Part shown: positions 1 to 6,207 of the stretch, piece after piece
Numbering within the stretch: position 1 is the first letter of the stretch
Layout: each line of letters starts with the position of its first letter
From: JANLUX01 sp031366005
Lineage (GTDB): Bacteria > Bacteroidota > Bacteroidia > AKYH767-A > OLB10
NCBI GenBank assembly: GCA_031366005.1
Contig: JANLZB010000078.1
Location: 1 to 14,371 of the forward strand
DNA length: 14,371 bases
Direction: 5' to 3'
Notes under the pieces: generated by a model
Seen by the model: the letters and a program-made list of their open reading frames with translations, nothing else
Told to the model about the DNA's origin: nothing
Database searches by the model: none
Translations under genes and position numbers: made by a program

Positions 1-42
1 ACATTGTTTTTTAAATCTTTTAACTTTTGATTTATTTTTGGG

Positions 43-69
43 GCCGTTTTTGTTGTTTTCTCCAACACC
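43..69 (-). repeat. Inverted degenerate copy of the palindromic repeat element
   Basis: Read on the minus strand, this 27-base stretch matches the hairpin core of the copy at 5902-5970, with about 4 mismatches by eye. It lies head to head with the direct copy at 71-139, so the two could form a larger imperfect hairpin beyond the terminator of the giant propeller gene. It is short and diverged; the call depends on the better copies elsewhere in the window. Confidence 0.55.
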
Positions 70-70
70 C

Positions 71-139
71 TTTCGCTCCTTTGGCTGCATCTGTTTTTTG
101 TTGTAGAAAACACCAACAACGGGTGGAACGGCTGTAAAG
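71..139 (+). repeat. Degenerate copy of the palindromic repeat element
   Basis: This copy shares the block CTTTGGCTGCATCTG (79-93), the core AGAAAAC followed by ACCAACAACGG, and the end CGGCTGTAAAG (129-139) with the copy at 5902-5970. Relative to that copy it has an extra stretch of about 9-10 bases just before the final CGGCTGTAAAG. Its stem is no longer fully paired. It lies downstream of the giant propeller gene, while two better copies lie upstream of the same gene. Confidence 0.7.
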
Positions 140-182
140 TTGGTAGTGTGATAATATATGTCATCTTAATCCAACTTTATTT

Positions 183-213
183 AAAAAAAAGACCGTCTCC
201 AAACGAAACGGTC
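183..213 (-). terminator. Rho-independent terminator of the giant propeller gene
   Basis: On the minus strand the arms GACCGTTTC and GAGACGGTC pair over 9 bp, including one G-T wobble, around a 5-base GTTTG loop, and are followed directly by eight T residues. It lies 29 bases past the stop codon at 243 and points the same way as the gene. Stem, loop and T tract are all seen directly. Confidence 0.9.
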
Positions 214-242
214 CTTTAAGCTTATTAATAGAAAAGTAAAAC

Positions 243-3200
243 TTATTCTTTTACTAATCGAATAACCTGTTCGCTATTGGCGGATTTTAATTTCAACATA
301 TATATTCCGCTTGCAAGCATTGTGAGGTCAAAATCTTTTTTGTTTAAACCTGTGAACGCTTCAATAGTTTGATGCGTTAATTCTCTTCCTGCGATGTCAC
401 AAACGGTTGCTGCATAATCCTGGTTAGCAGAGGAAGTAAATTGAAGTGTAACCATTTCGCCTGCCGGGTTTGGATAAATCACTATGCTTTCACTTTCATT
501 TTCGTCTTCCGTCACCCTGCAGTTAACAGTTACAATTTTTCCTGCGCTCAATTTTGAACAACCATTAGGATTTGTGACCTGGACTTTATATGTAGCTGCT
601 GTTCTTGCAGTATAATTTTGTGAAGTAGCACCTGCTATGGTAGCGGTGCCTTTTTTCCACAGGTAAGTATAACCGGTGCCGCTGTTAGCCTGAAGCACTA
701 CACTATCGCCTGCGCAAAAGGTTGTAGCTCCCTGGGCTGTTATTGTTGCTATGGGTGCAGGGTTAACTGTAACCACCACACCTGATGATAATGCGCTGCA
801 GCCACCGGGATTGGTAACCTGCACGGTATAAGTTCCTGATGCACTGGGTTTGTAAGTTATGGCTGTGGCTCCGGTTATAAAAGCAGTTGCTTTCTTCCAT
901 TTATAAGTATAACCTGTACCGCTGTTGGCTGTAAGTGTAAGCGGTTTAAGTCCAGAGCAAAAAGTAGTTGGTCCGGTGATGGCAATAGTTGCTGCCGGTG
1001 AAGGGCTTACCGTTACTGTTGTAGGTGCTGATGTTTTTGTACATCCCCCAGCACCGGTAACTGTTACGGTGTATAACCCGCCTGTGGTTACTGAAATTGC
1101 TTGAGTGGTAGCGCTTGTGTTCCAGCTATAAGAAGTGTTTGCAGAGGCAGTTAAGTTAACTGACGAACCGCTGCAAAAAGTAAGTGGACCGGAAGCTGTT
1201 ATAGTAGCAACCGGGTCGGGATTTTGATTGACAACACTTGTTGATTTTGTACCGGTGCAACCCTTTGCGTCTGTTACAGTCACTGTATATGTTCCCACTG
1301 CAAGACTGGTTATGTTGCTTGTGGTTGCGCCATTGCTCCATGCGTATGCCGCATAAGGAGTGTAACCATTGGTTAAGCTCAAGGTGATAGCTCCGTTGGT
1401 GCTGTAAGTGCACGTAGGCTGTGTTACGGTGCGGTTAATGGTAATGCTGTTGTCATAACCCGCAAGGTAATTGCTTCCGTTTTGATTAATAAGATAGCCG
1501 CCTACAAAAACATCTGTACAAGTAGGAAGAACTGCATAAGCATATTCACCGGCAACATTTACATAGTTTCTTGGATGAAAAGCTGTTGCCAAGCCTGTGG
1601 AAGTATCCAATGCCGCCACTATATCATACCTGTTGCTGCCACCAATGGTATCATAAAACTGACCACCTGTGTATAATTTATTGCCTGCTAATTCCAATGA
1701 ATAAATATAATTAGTGCCTGATGGACTCGGATTCCAGGTGCGCAAAGAATTATTGGACAGATTATAGGATGCTAAACCCGATCGGTTTTGTGCGGATATC
1801 TGGTTGTAATTTCCTCCGAGATAAAAATGATTGGCATTGCCTGTTATTGCATATACATAACTGTTAGGTGAGGGATCAAATGACAGTACTGTATTGGCTG
1901 TGGAAATTGCTCCTGCAAACTGCCTTGCACTAGTTTTTAGATGAGTAAATGCGCCACCGAGATAAATATTTGTTCCGTTAATCCACAAATCATTTATATA
2001 ATTATCAGCTTGCGGATTCCATGTAACTAAAGTGCCGCTGGTGCTAAATGAAGCACCACATCCCCTGGCAGTAACACCAATTTGCGTAAATGATCCCACT
2101 GCATAAATAGTAGTGCCGTCATTTTTTACTTTATTTACTGTACTACTTGCGACTGGAGACCAGCTTTGCAAAGTACCGGTGGTTTTATTAAATGCTGCGA
2201 GATTGCTTCTTGCCGAATCGTTCGCAGTAGAGAAACTACCTCCTGCATATATATTATTCCCCAACACACTAAGACCATTTACAGTACTATTTGTGAATGC
2301 AATAAAATTATCGTTTACCTTGCCGGTGCTGGCATCCAACGCAAGCAGGTTAGGGTGGCTTCGGTAATCAAAATAAGTGAACTCACCAACAGGAAGTAAC
2401 TGAGCAGTATCTCCTGCTAAATGATAGACCTTCCCATTTGCTTTCGGCAGCCAGCCCGCAATTGTATTGCCTAATGTATCCACTGATACAAGATTGGGAG
2501 AAACGGAATCTGTAAAGGCTCCTCCGAGATAAACTTTGCTGCCGATTTGCAGCACATGGTCAATCTCACCACTTGTAAGTTTTGAATCGGGGTTAAAAGT
2601 TAAAAGGGTAGAGGAAGGTTCATCAAATGCAAATGCATAGTTGCGTGCAATGCTGTTTACCGTAGTAAAAGATCCTGATACATAAATTTTATTTCCGTAA
2701 GTTGTTATTCCGTTGACATAGCTATTGCAATCCATAACGAGGTTGGATATTTTACCTGTGGTGATATTCATTGCGGCAAAATAGCCACGGTTTTTAGCGT
2801 TTAAGATGGTGAATGCTCCGCCCATTATTAAATTAGTATTGTCATAGCCAAAGCAAGTAAAATTATTACCGTAAGTATTAAGGTTTGGATCCCAACTGGT
2901 GGCTGCCCCGGTGGTAGTATTAAATGCCCCAGCATAGTTTCTTACAGAGTCGCCATTTGCAGCAGTGGTAAATGCCCCTTGTGTAAAAATAGTATTGTTT
3001 ACAATTTTAGCTGAGTACACATACCCATTTATACGGGCATCAAAACTGAGCAAATTGCCAGTCGCGCTGTCAATAGCGCAAAGCCCTTGACGCGGAGTTG
3101 ACTGGACAGTTGAAAAATCTCCGCCAAGGAAAATTTTAGTTCCGCTTTTTTCTAAAGAAAATACCTGGTTATCCGGTTGCGGGTTCCATGCATTAACAGT

Positions 3201-3371
3201 GGCAGCGCTTATGTCAATACGCGCAGCATTTTGCCTTGCCTGGAATTTGGTATTATTAAACTGACCTCCAAACACCACATTAGTACTGTTAATTTTCAAT
3301 GCGAGTACATAAGAGTCTGCACTGGGATCCCAACTTTGCAAAGCTCCCGTGGCGCTATTCACTGCTGCCAC
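243..3371 (-). CDS. Giant T9SS-secreted beta-propeller protein, 3' part (frame-split)
   Basis: This is the C-terminal 1042 codons of a cell-surface or secreted protein; the 5' part lies at 3413-5614. The apparent start is an internal GTG inside a propeller repeat. The frame is open further upstream to at least 3476, and no signal peptide is present, so this is not an independent gene. About thirteen more GGxF-type blades (for example IFLGGDF, IYLGGAF) are followed by a SprB-type repeat near residues 642-712, with TQPTC, YAWSNGATT and GTYTVTVTDAKGC. Three Ig/PKD-like modules of about 75-80 residues follow, each with FCSG or FCAG and a GGC or NGC cysteine. A T9SS type A sorting domain with IYPNPAGE and LASGIYMLKLKS ends the protein at IRLVKE. 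The tail should direct T9SS export, with release or surface anchoring. Ligand and exact role cannot be read from the sequence. A terminator follows at 183-213. Confidence 0.88.
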   Translation of the reverse strand: MAAVNSATGALQSWDPSADSYVLALKINSTNVVFGGQFNNTKFQARQNAARIDISAATVNAWNPQPDNQVFSLEKSGTKIFLGGDFSTVQSTPRQGLCAIDSATGNLLSFDARINGYVYSAKIVNNTIFTQGAFTTAANGDSVRNYAGAFNTTTGAATSWDPNLNTYGNNFTCFGYDNTNLIMGGAFTILNAKNRGYFAAMNITTGKISNLVMDCNSYVNGITTYGNKIYVSGSFTTVNSIARNYAFAFDEPSSTLLTFNPDSKLTSGEIDHVLQIGSKVYLGGAFTDSVSPNLVSVDTLGNTIAGWLPKANGKVYHLAGDTAQLLPVGEFTYFDYRSHPNLLALDASTGKVNDNFIAFTNSTVNGLSVLGNNIYAGGSFSTANDSARSNLAAFNKTTGTLQSWSPVASSTVNKVKNDGTTIYAVGSFTQIGVTARGCGASFSTSGTLVTWNPQADNYINDLWINGTNIYLGGAFTHLKTSARQFAGAISTANTVLSFDPSPNSYVYAITGNANHFYLGGNYNQISAQNRSGLASYNLSNNSLRTWNPSPSGTNYIYSLELAGNKLYTGGQFYDTIGGSNRYDIVAALDTSTGLATAFHPRNYVNVAGEYAYAVLPTCTDVFVGGYLINQNGSNYLAGYDNSITINRTVTQPTCTYSTNGAITLSLTNGYTPYAAYAWSNGATTSNITSLAVGTYTVTVTDAKGCTGTKSTSVVNQNPDPVATITASGPLTFCSGSSVNLTASANTSYSWNTSATTQAISVTTGGLYTVTVTGAGGCTKTSAPTTVTVSPSPAATIAITGPTTFCSGLKPLTLTANSGTGYTYKWKKATAFITGATAITYKPSASGTYTVQVTNPGGCSALSSGVVVTVNPAPIATITAQGATTFCAGDSVVLQANSGTGYTYLWKKGTATIAGATSQNYTARTAATYKVQVTNPNGCSKLSAGKIVTVNCRVTEDENESESIVIYPNPAGEMVTLQFTSSANQDYAATVCDIAGRELTHQTIEAFTGLNKKDFDLTMLASGIYMLKLKSANSEQVIRLVKE

Positions 3372-3412
3372 ATAGCCTCTTGCAGTTCCGTTTATATTGG
3401 TAAAAGTGCCTC

Positions 3413-5614
3413 CTATATAAAGATTGGTTCCGCTTTTTGAAATTGCATTAACATATCCATCTGTGATATTTGCGTTAAATTTAAGACGGCTGAATTGGAG
3501 GTATCCACTGCAGCAAGATTGGTCCGTGCAGTACCGTTTATATTATTAAAATAACCACCCATGTAAATTAAGTTAGCGTCCAGTAATAAATCATTTACAA
3601 CATAATCGGGCGATGGATTCCAGGCTAACAAAGTTCCGGTGCCTGAACCAACACAGGCTGCATAATTCCTTGCTGTACCATTAATGGCTGTAAAATATCC
3701 TCCTAAATAAAATTTGGTGCCTGCTGCATTTGCAATTATTTTATTTACCTGGTTATTGGCATCCGGATTCCAGCTTAGCAGCTTGCCTGTGGTTGCATCT
3801 GCAGCAAAAGCATAATTGCGGGTTACTGTTGTTCCGTTAGTATCAACGGATGCAAAACCGCCACCGACATATACAGAGGTGCCTTTAATACAAATAGTAG
3901 AAACTGGGCTAAATTCTTTTGTAACAAAACCCGGAACCAATGTTCCTGTTAAATTAACCTTAGCAAAACTGCCGGTGTATATACTGTTTACATAGTTAAA
4001 ATTACCACCAAGAAAAACCCCGCCTGTGCCCACCGCAATAGCATACACTCCAGCATCGAGTTGTGGAATAAAATTATTATCCACCATGCCATTGGAAAGA
4101 ATGTGAGCAGCGTAAGCAACTGTAACTCCTGCTACCGAAGTAAAATCTCCGCCTATATAGTTGCCACCGCTACCGTCAGGTTCAATGCAGCGAACGGTTC
4201 CATTGGTGGTTGGAAAAGTTTTATCAGGCGCATCGCTTGTTGTAGTAGCTTTTGCAATCCCGTGAGAATAAATTCCTACACCCGTAAAGTTTCCGCCAAC
4301 GTATAAATGATTGCCATCCGCCTGTAATGAATAACCATAACCAGGAGCAGTTAACGATAAGCCAAAGGACGATTTAAGAAGACCTGTGGTTTGAGAAATA
4401 CAGGCTAAGCCACGGGAATTTTTTCCATTGATGGTGCTAAAATAACCTGAAGCAAAAATCAAGGTATCCTTTGAGGTAATAGAAAAAACATGACTATCCG
4501 CCTGCGGATCCCAGCTTGAAGCGACACCAGTGGCAGGATTAACAGCAGCAAGATAATTACGGGTGACAGCGGAAGTATTGAGATAAGTAAAAGCACCACC
4601 CATATATAATTTGCCGTTATGCAAATGAAGGGCATAAACAAGATTGTCCGGTTGCGGAATAAAATTTGGATCAACTGTTCCATTAGAAAGTATGTGCGCA
4701 CAATAGTTGATTCCTGTATTTTCAATATTAGTAAATGAGCCGCCAATATACCATCCGCCACTGCCATCGGGCACCACACTGTTCACTTGCCCGTTAGTTG
4801 CAGGGAAATTAAAATCCCTGTTCTGGCTTGTACCGGTAAATTTAACTAAGCTGCCGGTGTTGTCTCCTGTTTGCGTAAAAGCACCTCCTATGTATGCAGT
4901 ATTTCCTTTAACGAGCAGGTCATAACCAGAGCTGTTCAGGTTTTCATAGTTTCTTTTGGTGAGTCCGGTGGTTTCACTTATAACGGCAAATCCCTGTTCC
5001 AATTTGCCACCAACGTTGTAAAATTCTCCGGTTATTAAAATTAAGGAATCTTTGTTTTGGATTCCCGTCACCCGACCATCCGTACCCGGATTCCATGACA
5101 GCGTAACCCCGGTTGTTTTATTTACTGCTGCGATATAACTTCTGTTTTGAGTATTTACCTGGTTAAAATAGCCTCCGAGATAAAGCACACTGCCCTTTAA
5201 GTTGAGCGCATACACGTTGCTGTTTGCACTGCATTGAAATGTGGTGTCAAGCGTAAAGTCAGCTTTCAAGTGTGCCACATTGGTATAAGGATTTCCGTTA
5301 ATCGTAGCTGTGAACGCACCGCCAATATACCAGCCTGTGCTGCCATCAGGAATGATGACATAAACTGCACTGGCTGAAAGGTTGGGAATGTTTGAATAAG
5401 GAACTGCATTGCTAAGCGGAGAGAATTTGGAAATCCCCTGCGAACGGTAACCGGCACCGGCAAAGCTGCCACCTAAATACACATTGTTGCCATCTTTTAC
5501 TATGGCGTTTACTACACCATCAGGAGTCATCCATTTAGGGCTTGGAGTGTTTTGCTGCGCCTTTGCCCATGCACCGGCAATGCAAAGGGCGATAAGTAAG
5601 ATTGATTTTTTCAT
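3413..5614 (-). CDS. Giant T9SS-secreted beta-propeller protein, 5' part (frame-split)
   Basis: This is the N-terminal 733 codons. The protein begins with a Sec signal peptide (MKKSILLIALCIAGAWAKAQ), with likely cleavage near residues 18-20. The mature part is built of repeats of the delta-60/DUF5122 style: a GGxF strand such as VYLGGSF or LYMGGAF, then RNYIAAVN-type and SWNPxAD-type segments. About fourteen blades can be counted. After codon 713 the frame leaves the repeat pattern (LTQISQMDMLMQF...) and stops at 3413, while the repeat continues in the -1 frame. The natural product would be about 1790 residues with the segment at 243-3476. As it stands, this product has a signal peptide but no T9SS tail and would be expected to stay in the periplasm. 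The ATG start is supported by the signal peptide and by a promoter at 5754-5784. No Shine-Dalgarno sequence is seen, as is usual in the phylum. Confidence 0.88.
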   Translation of the reverse strand: MKKSILLIALCIAGAWAKAQQNTPSPKWMTPDGVVNAIVKDGNNVYLGGSFAGAGYRSQGISKFSPLSNAVPYSNIPNLSASAVYVIIPDGSTGWYIGGAFTATINGNPYTNVAHLKADFTLDTTFQCSANSNVYALNLKGSVLYLGGYFNQVNTQNRSYIAAVNKTTGVTLSWNPGTDGRVTGIQNKDSLILITGEFYNVGGKLEQGFAVISETTGLTKRNYENLNSSGYDLLVKGNTAYIGGAFTQTGDNTGSLVKFTGTSQNRDFNFPATNGQVNSVVPDGSGGWYIGGSFTNIENTGINYCAHILSNGTVDPNFIPQPDNLVYALHLHNGKLYMGGAFTYLNTSAVTRNYLAAVNPATGVASSWDPQADSHVFSITSKDTLIFASGYFSTINGKNSRGLACISQTTGLLKSSFGLSLTAPGYGYSLQADGNHLYVGGNFTGVGIYSHGIAKATTTSDAPDKTFPTTNGTVRCIEPDGSGGNYIGGDFTSVAGVTVAYAAHILSNGMVDNNFIPQLDAGVYAIAVGTGGVFLGGNFNYVNSIYTGSFAKVNLTGTLVPGFVTKEFSPVSTICIKGTSVYVGGGFASVDTNGTTVTRNYAFAADATTGKLLSWNPDANNQVNKIIANAAGTKFYLGGYFTAINGTARNYAACVGSGTGTLLAWNPSPDYVVNDLLLDANLIYMGGYFNNINGTARTNLAAVDTSNSAVLNLTQISQMDMLMQFQKAEPIFI
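3476..3482 (-). other. Frame-break site: A AAT TTA heptamer
   Basis: On the coding strand the 0-frame reads TTA AAT TTA ACG and leaves the repeat pattern. Reading AAC from position 3476 downward (-1 frame) restores NANITDGYVNAI and the blade LYIGGTF. The heptamer A AAT TTA fits the X XXY YYZ form of -1 slippery sites in the right frame. Adding one T to the TTT run would also restore the frame, giving N-F-N, and F fits the aromatic position of neighbouring repeats (SWNP, SFDA, TFNP) better than the L that slippage would give. A one-base deletion or a sequence error is therefore the simpler reading. No strong downstream structure was seen. Confidence 0.85.
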
Positions 5615-5753
5615 AAGTTATTTATTTTTAAGTTGAAGATTTATTTTAGGAGGTAATTAAATCAATTGGGAATTTACAATCGCTTTTGATTAGTAATGGA
5701 TAAGTTTAAGATGTTTATTTAATGATTTAATGATTTATATTAGATTAGATCAG

Positions 5754-5784
5754 CAAATATAATGGCAAGAAGTTAGAAGTGCAA
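5754..5784 (-). promoter_or_regulatory. Bacteroidetes-type promoter for the giant propeller gene
   Basis: On the minus strand TTG (5782-5784) is followed after exactly 20 bases by TATATTTG (5754-5761), matching the known Bacteroidetes -33 TTG / -7 TAnnTTTG consensus and usual spacing. Transcription should begin a few bases past 5754, giving an untranslated leader of about 130 bases before the ATG at 5614. It is the only full match noticed near the gene starts; confirmation would be a mapped transcript 5' end. Confidence 0.6.
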
Positions 5785-5819
5785 TTTTTTTTTGTTTTGT
5801 TCGGTGTTACAAACTAAGA

Positions 5820-5888
5820 ATACTTTCCTCTGCTACTTTGGCTGTATCGGTTAGTTGTTGAAGAAAACTCCAACAACGGCTGAAAAGG
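5820..5888 (+). repeat. Palindromic repeat element, copy B
   Basis: This 69-bp unit starts ATACTTTCC, contains GCTACTTTGGCTG, a hairpin core GTTGTTGAAG / CTCCAACAAC with an AAAA loop and one mismatched pair, and ends CGGCTGAAAAGG. It matches copy C at 5902-5970 with about 5 differences by eye, in direct orientation and at 82-base spacing. Confidence 0.85.
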
Positions 5889-5901
5889 TTAGGATCTTAA
5901 G

Positions 5902-5970
5902 ATACTTTCCCCTGCTACTTTGGCTGCATCTGTTAGTTGTTGGAGAAAACTCCAACAACGGCTGTAAAGG
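5902..5970 (+). repeat. Palindromic repeat element, copy C (best copy)
   Basis: This is the most intact unit. The hairpin arms GTTGTTGGAG and CTCCAACAAC are perfectly complementary over 10 bp around an AAAA loop (5936-5959), between the blocks GCTACTTTGGCTGCATCTG and CGGCTGTAAAGG. It sits upstream of the giant propeller gene. No coding capacity or transposase is seen, so it looks like a short non-autonomous interspersed palindrome of the REP kind. That class is an inference from its shape. Confidence 0.85.
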
Positions 5971-5972
5971 CA

Positions 5973-6063
5973 TGTTTTGCTGTCAGCATGTGTTGTTGGG
6001 AGCCCGGAAGGAATTGTTTTGCTGTCAGCATGTGTTGTTGGGAGCCCGGAAGGAAGTGTTTTG
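5973..6063 (+). repeat. 42-bp tandem repeat, about 2.2 copies
   Basis: Units 5973-6014 and 6015-6056 are identical apart from their last base, and a third unit starts TGTTTTG at 6057 and then breaks off. Each unit contains GCTGTCAGC and TGTTGTTGGGAGCCCGG. Part of it (TGTTGTTGG) resembles an arm of the palindromic element directly upstream, which may hint at shared origin. Confidence 0.9.
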
Positions 6064-6088
6064 GGTCTGTTCGATAAACTGTGGAGTC

Positions 6089-6137
6089 TGTTCAACGAAC
6101 TGTGTCAAAAGCTAAATTTGACACAGCTCATTGAACA
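6089..6137. repeat. Large imperfect inverted repeat downstream of the OPT gene
   Basis: Arms 6089-6109 and 6117-6137 (21 bases each) pair with two mismatches around a 7-base loop. The inner 10 bp, CTGTGTCAAA with TTTGACACAG, are perfect. The 5' arm also overlaps a 21-base-period imperfect direct repeat of GTCTGTTC...AACTGTG (6065-6103). It lies about 70 bases past the OPT stop codon. There is no T tract on either strand, so it is not a classical terminator, though it could protect mRNA 3' ends. Confidence 0.75.
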
Positions 6138-6207
6138 AACTTTGGTAAAGTTGCATCCTGAAAGAGCCCAATTTTCAAAACAATCTATTATAGAAGTGAA
6201 ATTAAAA

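Larger units (their letters stand above)
5615..6207. other. Repeat-rich intergenic region without a credible gene
   Basis: These 593 bases separate the end of the OPT transporter gene from the start of the giant propeller gene, both on the minus strand. In order they hold an AT-rich leader of about 130 bases with two AAATCATT repeats on the coding strand, a promoter, two 69-bp palindromic repeat copies, a 42-bp tandem repeat and a 21-base-arm inverted repeat. Short open frames of 60-90 codons cross the tandem repeat on both strands, but only because 42 is a multiple of three. None resembles a protein. Confidence 0.75.

Noticed and set aside
5648..5653. Perfect AGGAGG on the plus strand
   Set aside because: No start codon with a usable open frame follows, and genes here do not use Shine-Dalgarno sites. 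On the transcript of the propeller gene it reads as its complement.
5820..6063. Possible CRISPR array
   Set aside because: The repeats are too long or directly abutting, there are no regular unique spacers, and no cas genes are present.
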